The notes: generated from the letters alone by a model not told the origin. A stretch of 64,000 bases of DNA from Pseudomonas botevensis (GCF_019145475.1 NZ_JAHTKI010000024.1:16596-80595); one strand, 5' to 3'; numbered from the stretch's first letter, positions 35,167 through 44,258 are shown. Made by a program: numbers and translations.

Positions 35167-37086
35167 ATGTCTCGACCCTCCCCTGACCTCCATCCGTTGC
35201 CAGCCGTATTGGCCGGCCCGCTGTTGCGACGGCTGGAGCCAACACGACTGGTGCTGTGGCTGGTCGGCACGCGACCGCTGGCGCTGACCTTGCGCCTGCA
35301 AGGTGTAGGAAACGTCCCTCTCGACACGACGACGTGCACGGTCATTCCCGTAGGCACTCAAGCGTTCATCCATCTGATTGATGTCCGTCTCGAAAACGCC
35401 CTGCCCTGCGACACCCGCATCGACTATGACCTGCTGATTGACGGCCAGACACCCATCGCCGATTGGGCGCCACACCTGCTCTACGGGGAGGCCGCAAGTC
35501 CGAACTTCGTTCTGCGTTCGCGGATCGACCAGTTGCTCCATGGCTCTTGCCGCAAGCCCCATCACCCGGCGGCGGACGGTCTGTTATGCGTCGATCAATT
35601 GCTCGCCGCTGAATCCGATCCGCAACAACGTCCCGCCCTGCTGATGATGAGCGGTGATCAGATCTACGCCGACGATGTGGCCGGTCCGATGCTGCGGGCC
35701 ATTCACACGCTGATCGAGCGCCTGGGTTTGTTCGACGAATACCTCGAAGGCGCAGTGGTCAGCGACAGCGCCCGACTCTACGAACACCCGGCCAGTTACT
35801 ACCATCGCGCGGATCTGTTACCGGCGCTCGAGAGCAACGAGACATTGCGCGAGCGATTTTTCGGTGGCGCGCGTAAGCCGATCTTCACCAGCAGCAACGC
35901 CGACAATCATCTGGTGACGTTTGCCGAAGTCATGGCGATGTACCTGCTGGTGTGGTCGCCTACCGCATGGACACTGATCAATCCGCAAGCGCCAATGCTG
36001 ACGCCAGAGCGGCTCAAGCGTTATCGCCTCGAACAGACCCGACTCGACGGGTTCAAGGCTGGCCTGGGCAACGTCGCCCGCGCATTGGCGCATTTGCCCA
36101 GCCTGATGATTTTTGACGACCACGACATCACCGATGACTGGAATCTTTCCGCGCAATGGGAGGAAACGGCCTACAGCCATCCGTTCTCCCGGCGGATCAT
36201 CGGCAATGCGTTGATCGCCTATATGTTGTGCCAGGGTTGGGGCAATAACCCGGAGGCTTTCAGCGAGGTGCTGGAGAAAACCCGTCAACTGAGCGTCAGC
36301 GGCGACGACCAATACCTCGACAGCCCGCTGCAGAATGAACTGATCGATGACCTGCTGCGCTTTCAACACTGGCATTTCGTGTTGCCCACCAGCCCCGCAC
36401 TGGTGGTGCTCGACACCCGCACCCGCCGCTGGCGCAGTGAGATGGCGCTCAAGCAACCGTCAGGCCTGCTGGATTGGGAAGCCCTGTGTGAGCTGCAACA
36501 GGAACTGCTCGATCACCCTTCGGCGATCATCGTCTCGCCAGCGCCAATCTTTGGTGTGAAGCTGATCGAAACCGTGCAACGGGTCTTCAGTTGGTGCGGT
36601 TATCCGCTGCTGGTGGATGCAGAAAACTGGATGGCCCATCGTGGCGCCGCCCAGGTCATCCTGAACATTTTCCGACACTCGCGTACACCCGGCAGTTACG
36701 TGGTGCTGTCAGGCGATGTGCATTATTCCTTCGTCTACGAAGTGCTTATCCGACACCGCAAGGCCGGCCCACGGATCTGGCAGATCACCAGCAGCGGGAT
36801 CAAGAACGAATTCCCGCCGACCCTGCTGGAGTGGTTCGACCGCCTCAACCGCTGGCTCTACTCGCCTCGTTCGCCACTCAACTGGCTGACCAAACGCCGA
36901 CGCATGCGCATCGTGCCGTACGTCCCCGAGCATGCCGAAGCAGGTGAAAGGCTGTGGAATTCGGCGGGTATCGGCCAAGTGTTTTTCAATGATCGGGGGC
37001 AGCCGCAGGACATCATCCAGCACAACGCGAACGGCGCGCCGAAGACACGCATGCTGGCGCCGGATTTGACGGATTATCCAGATTAG
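35167..37086 (+). CDS. PhoD-like metallophosphatase (alkaline phosphatase D family)
   Basis: A 639-residue protein. The metallophosphatase core is marked by MSGDQIYADDVAGPM near residue 161, MIFDDHDITDDWNLS near 315 and VLSGDVHYSFVYEV near 514. These carry the Asp/His metal ligands expected of PhoD-like enzymes. The N-terminal ~130 residues form a beta-rich domain. No signal peptide or twin-arginine motif is seen, unlike classical secreted PhoD, so it may act in the cytoplasm; the substrate is unknown. Start at MSRPSPDLHPLPAVL (35167). Confidence 0.85.
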   Translation: MSRPSPDLHPLPAVLAGPLLRRLEPTRLVLWLVGTRPLALTLRLQGVGNVPLDTTTCTVIPVGTQAFIHLIDVRLENALPCDTRIDYDLLIDGQTPIADWAPHLLYGEAASPNFVLRSRIDQLLHGSCRKPHHPAADGLLCVDQLLAAESDPQQRPALLMMSGDQIYADDVAGPMLRAIHTLIERLGLFDEYLEGAVVSDSARLYEHPASYYHRADLLPALESNETLRERFFGGARKPIFTSSNADNHLVTFAEVMAMYLLVWSPTAWTLINPQAPMLTPERLKRYRLEQTRLDGFKAGLGNVARALAHLPSLMIFDDHDITDDWNLSAQWEETAYSHPFSRRIIGNALIAYMLCQGWGNNPEAFSEVLEKTRQLSVSGDDQYLDSPLQNELIDDLLRFQHWHFVLPTSPALVVLDTRTRRWRSEMALKQPSGLLDWEALCELQQELLDHPSAIIVSPAPIFGVKLIETVQRVFSWCGYPLLVDAENWMAHRGAAQVILNIFRHSRTPGSYVVLSGDVHYSFVYEVLIRHRKAGPRIWQITSSGIKNEFPPTLLEWFDRLNRWLYSPRSPLNWLTKRRRMRIVPYVPEHAEAGERLWNSAGIGQVFFNDRGQPQDIIQHNANGAPKTRMLAPDLTDYPD

Positions 37087-37241
37087 GCACAAGTCCTACA
37101 TCAGCCTGTATTGGATGGCAGACTTGCCGGAAAGAGCTTACAAAAGTCGCAGAAACGTCTCGAAGAGACTTCGGTGATACTCAGTGCATCGCAGATAGCC
37201 CGTCTGTGACACAACCACTGGTAGGTATCGTCTTGTCATCA

Positions 37242-37259
37242 TGTACTCATTTCTGTACG
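37242..37259. promoter_or_regulatory. YefM–YoeB operator, two TGTAC hexamers
   Basis: TGTACT at 37242–37247 and TGTACG at 37254–37259, centres 12 bp apart. E. coli yefM-yoeB uses paired TGTACA-core palindromes with the same spacing. They overlap a promoter-like TTGTCA (37233–37238) with TACGTT (37256–37261). Confidence 0.65.
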
Positions 37260-37286
37260 TTCTTCGCATCAGGCGAGGACTACAAT

Positions 37287-37541
37287 ATGCACACCATCAA
37301 CTACACCACAGCCCGTGCACATCTGGCTGAAACCATGGATCGGGTCAATGAGGATCAAGCACCTCTATTGGTAACGCGCCAAAAAGGCGAGCCTGTTGTG
37401 ATGATGTCTCTGGCTGAATACAACGCACTCGAAGAGACGGCGTATCTGCTGCGCTCTCCAGCCAATGCCGAACGGTTAATCAAGTCGATTGGCGAAATGC
37501 GCGCTGGAAAAGCCAAAGCCAGGCAATTGATCGAAGAATGA
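37287..37541 (+). CDS. yefM: Type II antitoxin, YefM/Phd family
   Basis: An 84-residue antitoxin beginning MHTINYTTARAHLAETMDRV. The Phd/YefM fold N-terminal DNA-binding part (VTRQKGEPVVMMSLAEYNALEE) is followed by a C-terminal toxin-neutralising tail (YLLRSPANAERLIKSI…). GAGGA is 7 nt upstream of the ATG. Its last codons overlap the toxin start (ATGA), so translation is coupled. Confidence 0.93.
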   Translation: MHTINYTTARAHLAETMDRVNEDQAPLLVTRQKGEPVVMMSLAEYNALEETAYLLRSPANAERLIKSIGEMRAGKAKARQLIEE

Positions 37542-37792
37542 ATATCGAGTTCACGCCAACGGCCTGGGAAGACTACTTATGGTTTCAGCAAAACGATAAA
37601 ACCGGTCTTAAGCGCATCAATCTATTGATCAAGGCGATCCAACGCCAACCATTCGAGGGGGTAGGCAAACCTGAGCCGCTCAAGCACAACATGAGCGGCT
37701 TATGGTCACGGCGAATAACTGCAGAGCATCGTTTGGTCTATGCAGTCGATGGCCCAGAAGTCTGCATCATTTCGTGCAAGTATCACTACTGA
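37538..37792 (+). CDS. yoeB: Type II toxin, YoeB/Txe ribosome-dependent RNase
   Basis: An 84-residue RelE-superfamily toxin that cleaves mRNA in the ribosomal A site. It closely matches YoeB in length and landmarks: PFEGVGKPEPLKHN, LWSRRITAEHRLVYAV and the terminal KYHY. The catalytic residues Glu46, Arg65, His83 and Tyr84 are all present, so the toxin should be active. Overlaps yefM by 4 bp. Confidence 0.95.
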   Translation: MNIEFTPTAWEDYLWFQQNDKTGLKRINLLIKAIQRQPFEGVGKPEPLKHNMSGLWSRRITAEHRLVYAVDGPEVCIISCKYHY

Positions 37793-37799
37793 ACAAAAG

Positions 37800-38972
37800 T
37801 CAATCACGACCCAACGCCCGCGCCACACCTCTTACAATCATCCCCACCTCCCGCTCATCAATCGTCAGCGGTGGCAGCAGCCGTATGGTCTTGCCCCGCG
37901 TCACGTTGATCAACAACCCATGATCCCGCGCGGCGATGAGCGTGAGATCGCGAATCGGCTGTTTCAGTTCGATCCCGATCATCAACCCTTGTCCACGAAT
38001 CGCCAGCACATTGGGGTTGTCCGCCAGTTCCGCCTGCAGCCGGGTCAGCAAGCATTCGCCCTGAAGCCGGGCGTTTTCCAGCAGGCCTTGGTCTTCGATG
38101 ATGTCGAGAACGGTGCAACCGACCCGGCAGGCCAGCGGATTGCCGCCAAACGTGCTGCCATGGCTGCCGGGGGTGAACAGATCCGCCGCCCGGCCCCGCG
38201 CCAGGCAGGCACCGATCGGCACGCCATTGCCCAGGCCTTTGGCGAGGGTCATCACGTCAGGGACGATGCCTTCGTGCTGGAAAGCAAACCAGCGCCCGGT
38301 GCGGCCGATCCCGGTCTGGATCTCGTCGAGCATCAGCAGCCAGGCGTGGCGGTTGCACTGTTCGCGCAGAGCCTTGAGGTAACCGGGCGGTGCCAGTTGC
38401 ACGCCGCTTTCGCCTTGGATCGGCTCGACCAGAATCGCCACGATGCGCTCGCCATGCTTTTGCCGCACCTGCTCCAGCGCCGCCAGATCGCCAAATGGCA
38501 CTTTGACGAAATCCCCCGGCAATTCGTTGAAACCCAGGCGCACCGCCGGGCCGTCACTGGCAGACAACGTACCCAGCGTTCGGCCATGAAACGCATTGGT
38601 CATCACCACCACCAACGGCCGTTCGATACCCTTGCGCCAGCCGTACAGGCGCGCCAGTTTCAGCGCGGTTTCGTTGGCCTCGGCGCCGGAGTTGTTGAAG
38701 AACGCCCGCTCCATCCCCGACAGTTCGGTCAGTTTCTGCGCCAGCCGCCGTTGCCAGTCGATGCTGTAGAGGTTGGAGGTGTGCAGCAGCAAACCGGCCT
38801 GCTCGCTGATCGCCGAAACGATCCGTGGGTGCGAGTGGCCGACGTTGGTCACCGCCACGCCAGCGACTGCATCCAGGTATTCGCGCCCCGCCTGATCCCA
38901 CAGTCGGGTGCCCAGCCCCTTGGTGAAACTCAGGGCCAGCGGTTGGTAGGTGTTCATCAGGGCGGCAGTCAT
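37800..38972 (-). CDS. Acetylornithine-type class III aminotransferase
   Basis: A 390-residue PLP enzyme of the ArgD/AstC/GabT class. Landmarks are FFNNSGAEANETALKLAR near residue 90, AFHGRTLGTLSAS near 127, LVEPIQGESGV near 180, MLDEIQTGIGRTG near 213, the PLP lysine in TLAKGLGNGVPIGA near 243, and GSHGSTFGGNPLACR near 270. It is not in an arg or ast operon here, so the precise substrate (acetylornithine, succinylornithine or another omega-amine) is open. Divergent from a LysR gene at 39075 that may control it (inference). Confidence 0.88.
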   Translation of the reverse strand: MTAALMNTYQPLALSFTKGLGTRLWDQAGREYLDAVAGVAVTNVGHSHPRIVSAISEQAGLLLHTSNLYSIDWQRRLAQKLTELSGMERAFFNNSGAEANETALKLARLYGWRKGIERPLVVVMTNAFHGRTLGTLSASDGPAVRLGFNELPGDFVKVPFGDLAALEQVRQKHGERIVAILVEPIQGESGVQLAPPGYLKALREQCNRHAWLLMLDEIQTGIGRTGRWFAFQHEGIVPDVMTLAKGLGNGVPIGACLARGRAADLFTPGSHGSTFGGNPLACRVGCTVLDIIEDQGLLENARLQGECLLTRLQAELADNPNVLAIRGQGLMIGIELKQPIRDLTLIAARDHGLLINVTRGKTIRLLPPLTIDEREVGMIVRGVARALGRD

Positions 38973-39074
38973 GACTTCAAACTCCAGTGAAGGTCGGTGT
39001 ACGGGCAGTATGGTTAGCCACCTGAACTGGATAAACTCGGCAAAACTTCAATCATTTAAAAGCAGAGCTTGATA

Positions 39075-40037
39075 ATGGACTTGTTTCAGTCGATGGGCGT
39101 CTACGTCAAAGTCGTGGAAACCGGCAGCATGACCGCCGCCGCCCTGCAATGCGAAATGTCCACGACCATGGTCGGCAACCACCTGCGGGCGCTGGAGCAA
39201 CGACTCGGTGTACAACTGCTGCAACGCACCACCCGCCGGCAGCGCTTGACCGAGTTCGGTTCGGTTTACTACCAGCGTTGCCTCGAAGTGCTGGGTCTGG
39301 TGGCCGACTCCGAACGTCTCGCCGAACAGGCGCTCGATGAGCCGCGCGGCGTCCTGCGCATCACCGCGCCGCTGACCTTTGGCGTCGAGCGCCTGGCGCC
39401 GGCGCTCAGCGAATTTTCCCTGCAATGTCCACAACTCAAGCTCGATGTGGCGCTGACCAATCGCCGGCCGGATCTGCTGGAAAGTGGCCTCGACGTGGCG
39501 TTCCGTCTGGGCAATTTCGAGCAATCCAATCTGATTGCCCGGCCCTTGATCGATTACACCCTGACCGTCTGCGCCTCCCCCGCCTACGTCGCCCGGCGCG
39601 GCATGCCGCATACGCCGCAGGACCTGCAACAACATGACTGCCTGTCATTCGCCTACCCCGCCGGCGATGACTGGCAATCGGTGGAAAAGCAGTGGCGCCT
39701 CAGTGGCCCGGACGGCGAAATCATGGTCGACGTCAGCGGACCGATGCTGATCAACAGTTCCGCCGGTCTGCATCAGGCGGCACGTACCGGCATGGGCATC
39801 GTGATGCTGCCCGATGCGCTGGTGGAGCAGGATCTGTGCGAAGGCCATCTGGTGAAGGTGATCCCCGACTTCCAGCCACCCAGCCGCCCGATGCATCTGC
39901 TTTACGCACCGGATCGCTATCGGTTGCCGAAACTGCGCCGGTTCGTTGAATTCGCCGTGCAGACATGGGGGAAAACTGATTGCCATGGGGCATCAGCTAC
40001 GCTCAAAAACAGCCTTCAAGGATTTGATCAGCAATGA
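39075..40037 (+). CDS. LysR-family transcriptional regulator
   Basis: A 320-residue LysR protein. HTH at residues ~1–60 (MDLFQSMGVYVKVVETGSMTAAALQCEMS…VGNHLRALEQRLGVQLL), with a substrate-binding-like domain after about residue 90 (RGVLRITAPLTFGVERLAPAL). The 'DLFQSMGVYVKVVETGSMTAAA' start belongs to the DNA-binding subgroup near CrgA-type regulators of pseudomonads. The ATG at 39075 is used; the ORF stop overlaps the next gene by 4 bp. Confidence 0.9.
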   Translation: MDLFQSMGVYVKVVETGSMTAAALQCEMSTTMVGNHLRALEQRLGVQLLQRTTRRQRLTEFGSVYYQRCLEVLGLVADSERLAEQALDEPRGVLRITAPLTFGVERLAPALSEFSLQCPQLKLDVALTNRRPDLLESGLDVAFRLGNFEQSNLIARPLIDYTLTVCASPAYVARRGMPHTPQDLQQHDCLSFAYPAGDDWQSVEKQWRLSGPDGEIMVDVSGPMLINSSAGLHQAARTGMGIVMLPDALVEQDLCEGHLVKVIPDFQPPSRPMHLLYAPDRYRLPKLRRFVEFAVQTWGKTDCHGASATLKNSLQGFDQQ

Positions 40038-40438
40038 ACAGCAATCTGACCATACGCGACGTTCTGCCCTGCGAAGTGGAATCGGTGAGGATGTTTCTCG
40101 GGCAACACGGCTGGGCGCACCGAATCGGGTCTGCCGAATACTTTTCGCAGTTGGTCCACAACTCTCAACGAACCGCCGTCGCCCTGAATGGCGAACAAAT
40201 CATCGGTTTCGCCCGCGGCATTACCGACGGTTTATCCAACGGGTATTTGTCGATGGTCGTGGTTCACGGCCAGCACCGGCGAAAAGGCGTTGGCCGCGCA
40301 TTGGTTGAGCATGTCATGGGCGACAACCCCGATATTACCTGGGTGCTGCGCGCCGGACGTGAAGGTGCGGAAGCCTTCTTCGCCAGCCTGGGTTTTGAAA
40401 CATCGGTGATTGCGATGGAACGCCCCAGATTGAAATAA
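40034..40438 (+). CDS. GNAT family N-acetyltransferase
   Basis: A 134-residue GNAT enzyme. The acetyl-CoA motif A is VVVHGQHRRKGVGRALVEHV near residue 78 (Q/RxxGxG/A form: HRRKGVGRA). N-terminal part has NLTIRDVLPCEVESV. The acceptor is unknown. It overlaps the LysR stop by 4 bp, so the two are likely cotranscribed. Confidence 0.88.
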   Translation: MNSNLTIRDVLPCEVESVRMFLGQHGWAHRIGSAEYFSQLVHNSQRTAVALNGEQIIGFARGITDGLSNGYLSMVVVHGQHRRKGVGRALVEHVMGDNPDITWVLRAGREGAEAFFASLGFETSVIAMERPRLK

Positions 40439-40498
40439 CCGCCGATCACCCTGACAACGGCTATGATCCAGCTTCCTTTTCAGCACGGATGCTGCGCG

Positions 40499-41014
40499 AT
40501 GCTCGCCATTTTGCAAAACACCCCGCTCTGGGTTTATGCGATTTTTCTGCTTCTTGTCTACTTTGGCCTCAAGGCACGCACGTCCAGCCATGAGAGCCGG
40601 CTCGCGATGCTGGTGACGCCCCCTGCATTGATTGCGTGGTCGCTGCTTTCAATGGACCTGACGTTCAATCCAGCCCTTTCACTGAGTTATTGGTTCGGCA
40701 CGATGTTGCTGGGCGGTGGCTCGGCATGGCTGTTGTTTTCGCCTCAAGGAGTGGTGCTCGACGATTCGCAAAACGGTCTGGTCGTGCCCGGCACCTGGAA
40801 AATGCTCGTGTTGTACCTGCTGTTTTTCGCGGTGAACTATTACTTCGGTTATCAGGATGCCGTGCATCCGGAACAGGCCTCTGCCCCGGATACACTGCTG
40901 TTCAAGACTGCCGCATCGGGCTTTGTCTGCGGGTTGATCGGCGCTCGCTCGCTGAAGCATTACCGGTTACTGCGCACCCTTCTGGCTCAGCCCTCACGAG
41001 TGAGTGCGCAATAA
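40499..41014 (+). CDS. Small integral membrane protein, DUF6622-like
   Basis: A 171-residue, mostly hydrophobic protein with about five TM segments: LWVYAIFLLLVYFGLKA, LAMLVTPPALIAWSLLSM, YWFGTMLLGGGSAWLLF, MLVLYLLFFAVNYYFGY and a C-terminal GFVCGLIGARSL. It resembles the uncharacterised DUF6622 group, whose members have this size and membrane layout (family recollection, not checked). ATG at 40499 preferred; an ATG at 40463 would add 12 residues. Confidence 0.65.
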   Translation: MLAILQNTPLWVYAIFLLLVYFGLKARTSSHESRLAMLVTPPALIAWSLLSMDLTFNPALSLSYWFGTMLLGGGSAWLLFSPQGVVLDDSQNGLVVPGTWKMLVLYLLFFAVNYYFGYQDAVHPEQASAPDTLLFKTAASGFVCGLIGARSLKHYRLLRTLLAQPSRVSAQ

Positions 41015-41015
41015 A

Positions 41016-41720
41016 TCACGACCCATTCTTCACCAACGCCGGTTTTTCCTGGTAGCGCTGGGCAAACAACTGCTTCAACTGCGCCACTTTCGGCAAATCG
41101 TTGATCACGATGTACGGATAACTCGGGTGTTCGGTGAGGAAGTCCTGGTGATAGTCCTCCGCCGGGTAAAAACCGTTGTAGGTCTCCAGCCGCGTGACAA
41201 TCGGTTTGCCGAAGACATGCGTGGCGTCCAGTTGAGCAATGTAGGCCTGCGCCACACGTTGCTGATCGGCATTGACCGGGAATAGCGCCGAACGGTACTG
41301 CGTGCCGCTGTCCGGCCCTTGGCGGTTGAGTTCGGTCGGGTTGTGAGCCACCGAGAAGTAGATCTGCAGCAGGCTGCCGTAGCTCACCTGCGTCGGGTCA
41401 AAAGTAACCTGCACCGACTCGGCATGCCCCGTATCGCCTCCGCTGACCTGCTCGTAGTCCGCCGTATTGGCCGCGCCACCGGCGTAGCCCGAGACAGCGT
41501 TCTGCACCCCTTTGACGTGCTGAAAAACACCCTGCACACCCCAGAAGCAACCTCCGGCAAACACCGCCGTTTCGCTGTGCGCCTGAGTGTTTTCATCGAG
41601 GGCGGGTGGCGGAATAACGACGCCGTCCCCGGCACCGAAGGAAAACGCCGAGCACTGCCCGATCACGCCAACGGTCGCGACGCCCAACAGGACACGTCGC
41701 CAGATATTTCGAGTTTTCAT
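41016..41720 (-). CDS. msrA: Exported peptide-methionine (S)-S-oxide reductase
   Basis: A 234-residue MsrA that reduces the S-epimer of methionine sulfoxide. The catalytic Cys lies in VFAGGCFWGVQGVFQHV near residue 58, and the fold signature YSGAA-like SGYAGGAANTADYEQV follows. An N-terminal RNIWRRVLLGVATVGVIG segment is a signal peptide or anchor, so the enzyme acts in the periplasm. Unlike cytoplasmic MsrA it needs an external reductant, which the adjacent DipZ/TlpA fusion could supply. Last gene of the msrB–dipZ–msrA operon. Confidence 0.92.
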   Translation of the reverse strand: MKTRNIWRRVLLGVATVGVIGQCSAFSFGAGDGVVIPPPALDENTQAHSETAVFAGGCFWGVQGVFQHVKGVQNAVSGYAGGAANTADYEQVSGGDTGHAESVQVTFDPTQVSYGSLLQIYFSVAHNPTELNRQGPDSGTQYRSALFPVNADQQRVAQAYIAQLDATHVFGKPIVTRLETYNGFYPAEDYHQDFLTEHPSYPYIVINDLPKVAQLKQLFAQRYQEKPALVKNGS

Positions 41721-41735
41721 GCTGGGTACTCCTGA

Positions 41736-43544
41736 TCAGCCGAAGGTAAAGGCGTAAGCCGACACGCCCGGGTCCAGAAATTCGATGCTGAAGGTTCGAT
41801 CCTTCACCTCGGCGGTTTGCCGCACCAATTGATACAAGCGTTGTTCCGTCACCCGGCCACTGCCATCGGGGGCGACATCGACACCGTGGGCATCGCCTGG
41901 CGCCTGGCCGTCGATCAGCACCTTGAAGCGCACCGGTTTACCATCCGCGCCAGGTCCCAATACCAAGTGCAGATCACGGGCATGAAAGCGATAAACGATG
42001 CGACTGGCCGGCGCGCTGGCGGTGGCGTGTTCGGCGCCCACCGACCACTGCCCACCGAGGCTCCAGTCGTTCAGTGCGAGATCGGACGGCGGGTTGTAGG
42101 CCGCAACCTTGTCAGGCACCAGGCTGGTTTCCGGTATGAAATGTTCCGCGCGCTGGTAGCCGACATAGGTTTCCGGCGATTGCACCTGATTCATGTCCGG
42201 TGCGAGTTGCACGCCCTGGGCATCGGCATTGATCAAGCCGTCGGCCACCGCTTTCGCTCCGGATTCGCGCAACAGTTGCTGAATGACCCGTTCCGACTCG
42301 GCGTAGTCTCCTTCGCCAAAGTGGTGATAACGAATGCGCCCCTGGGCGTCGGCAAAGTAATGCGCCGGCCAGTATTCGTTGTTGAAGGCGCGCCAGATCC
42401 GGTAGTCGTTGTCGATGGCCACCGGGTAGTTGATCCCCAACTCCTTCATGGCTTTGGTGACATTGCCCACATCACGTTCGAAGGCGAACTCCGGTGCATG
42501 CACACCGATCACCACCAGCCCCTGATCGCGGTACTTCTCCGCCCAGGCCTTGACGTAGGGCAAGGTGCGCAGGCAGTTGATGCAGGAGTAGGTCCAGAAA
42601 TCCACCAGCACGACCTTGCCCTTGAGTGCCTGCGCATCCAGCGGTGGCGAGTTGAGCCATTGCACCGCCCCTGCGAGCGGCGGCAACTGGCCCTCGACCG
42701 GCAGCGAGGCCGGCGCTTTGGCCGCCATTTTCATCGCGCCACCCGCAGCCATCATGCTGCCGTTCGCTGCATCACCCGCCGCAGGAATCTGCGCCATCAT
42801 CGTGCCGTTGGCCTGGGGTGATTTTCCGGACAGCTTGCCCACCAATGCCTGTTCCAGACCGCCGGTCGAGGCCGTCGAGACCCGGGCCAGAATCCCGGTA
42901 TCGAGGCCCAGCGCAATTGCCGCGAAACCGGCCAGCATGGCCGCACCCAACCCGCGCCGAATCCACTCCCCCGTGCCGATCGAGCGCTTCATCAGGGCGA
43001 AGACTTTACCGCCCAGCAGCAGCGCGGCGGCGAGCGATGTCGCGGCACCGGCGGCGTAGGCCAGCAGCAACAAAGTGGTGGCGATGCTTGCCCCTTGCAG
43101 CGCGGCACCGGTCAGAATCAGCCCCAGAATGGGGCCGGCGCAGGGAGCCCAGAGCAGCCCCGTGGCGACGCCGATCAGAAACGAAGCGCCGGGACGCGGA
43201 CGATTGTCTTGACCGGCGGCCTCCGACAGACGACTGCCGGCCGAGACCAGCGGCCGGGTCAGGCGCTCGGCCAGACGCGGCAGCAGCAGTGTCAGCCCGA
43301 ACAGCGCTACGAACAGCAACGCGAGCCAGCGACCGTACTGATTGACTTGCACCACCCAACCGCCGCCCACCGCCGCCAACGAGGCGACGAGCGCGAAGGT
43401 CAGCGCCATCCCCGCCAGCAGCGGCAAGCCACTCTTGATAAACGGCTGCCCGGTGCGAGCGAAGACAAAGGGCAGGACCGGCAAGATGCACGGGCTGACG
43501 ATCGTCAGCACACCACCGAGATAAGCGAGAACCAAGAGCCACAT
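41736..43544 (-). CDS. DipZ-type CcdA/thioredoxin fusion electron-transfer protein
   Basis: A 602-residue protein. N-terminal CcdA/DsbD-like membrane domain with six TMs (residues ~1–220): Cys in IVSPCILPVLPF (~19) and LWAPCAGPILGL (~135) transfer electrons across the membrane. A flexible linker rich in Met and Ala (about 240–285, six Met between 249 and 273) leads to a periplasmic TlpA-like thioredoxin domain with active site SCINCLRT (Cys 321, 324). A C-terminal beta-domain (about 430–602) completes it. This is the DipZ arrangement. Between msrB and msrA it most likely feeds electrons from cytoplasmic thioredoxin to the exported Msr enzymes. Confidence 0.9.
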   Translation of the reverse strand: MWLLVLAYLGGVLTIVSPCILPVLPFVFARTGQPFIKSGLPLLAGMALTFALVASLAAVGGGWVVQVNQYGRWLALLFVALFGLTLLLPRLAERLTRPLVSAGSRLSEAAGQDNRPRPGASFLIGVATGLLWAPCAGPILGLILTGAALQGASIATTLLLLAYAAGAATSLAAALLLGGKVFALMKRSIGTGEWIRRGLGAAMLAGFAAIALGLDTGILARVSTASTGGLEQALVGKLSGKSPQANGTMMAQIPAAGDAANGSMMAAGGAMKMAAKAPASLPVEGQLPPLAGAVQWLNSPPLDAQALKGKVVLVDFWTYSCINCLRTLPYVKAWAEKYRDQGLVVIGVHAPEFAFERDVGNVTKAMKELGINYPVAIDNDYRIWRAFNNEYWPAHYFADAQGRIRYHHFGEGDYAESERVIQQLLRESGAKAVADGLINADAQGVQLAPDMNQVQSPETYVGYQRAEHFIPETSLVPDKVAAYNPPSDLALNDWSLGGQWSVGAEHATASAPASRIVYRFHARDLHLVLGPGADGKPVRFKVLIDGQAPGDAHGVDVAPDGSGRVTEQRLYQLVRQTAEVKDRTFSIEFLDPGVSAYAFTFG

Positions 43545-43587
43545 AATGTCGTCCTGTAGAAAGTGAAGATCGCAAGCGGGCCATGAC

Positions 43588-44106
43588 TCAAACCGCTGCC
43601 GGCTTGAACGTCATTGCCAGGCCATTCATGCAGTAGCGCAGGCCGGTGGGTTTTGGCCCGTCATCGAAGACATGCCCCAGGTGTCCGCCGCAGCGGCGAC
43701 AGTGAACCTCCTCCCTCGACATGCCGAATGAGCGATCCTGGCGCGTGGCCACGGCATGCTCCAGCGGTGCCCAGAAACTCGGCCAGCCGGTGCGGCTGTC
43801 AAATTTGGTCTCGGACGAAAACAGCGCCAGGTCGCATCCGGCACAGGCGAAGTGACCGGCCCGATGCTCGTTGTTCAGCGCGCTGCTGTAGGCCCGTTCG
43901 GTGCCCTCCTCACGAAGGATCCGGTACTGCTCGTCGGTCAGCAGCGAACGCCATTCACTGTCGCTGTGCGTCACCTCGAAAACCTCCTCAGCATGGGCCT
44001 CGTTGACCAGCGCGGTGGCCGTGGAAAATTTTGGCAATACACCGCTCACCAGCGCTGCAACGCCCAGCCCGCCGCCCGCTGCCAGAATCTGTCGTCGTGA
44101 AAACAT
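43588..44106 (-). CDS. msrB: Tat-exported peptide-methionine (R)-S-oxide reductase
   Basis: A 172-residue MsrB that reduces the R-epimer of methionine sulfoxide. The N-terminus MFSRRQILAAGGGLG is a twin-arginine signal peptide (SRRQIL). The zinc-binding cysteines are in ACAGCDLALF and HCRRCGGHLGHVF; the catalytic Cys is in LRYCMNGLAM near the C-terminus. Signal, zinc and catalytic residues are intact. First gene of the Msr operon, divergent from the two-component genes at 44259. Start at 44106 preferred over an ATG 13 codons upstream. Confidence 0.93.
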   Translation of the reverse strand: MFSRRQILAAGGGLGVAALVSGVLPKFSTATALVNEAHAEEVFEVTHSDSEWRSLLTDEQYRILREEGTERAYSSALNNEHRAGHFACAGCDLALFSSETKFDSRTGWPSFWAPLEHAVATRQDRSFGMSREEVHCRRCGGHLGHVFDDGPKPTGLRYCMNGLAMTFKPAAV

Positions 44107-44258
44107 GGCCTTCTCCAAAAATTCCAGATGCCTGTCGTGGATCACAGCCTAGGCTTGGGTTGATCGCCAAATCCTCACGGGAAGTTAAACAATTCGTGAT
44201 AACTCACCGGAGGGAAAACCCGCACAATGCGCTCATTGCGCCGCAAGGATTCAGCTCC

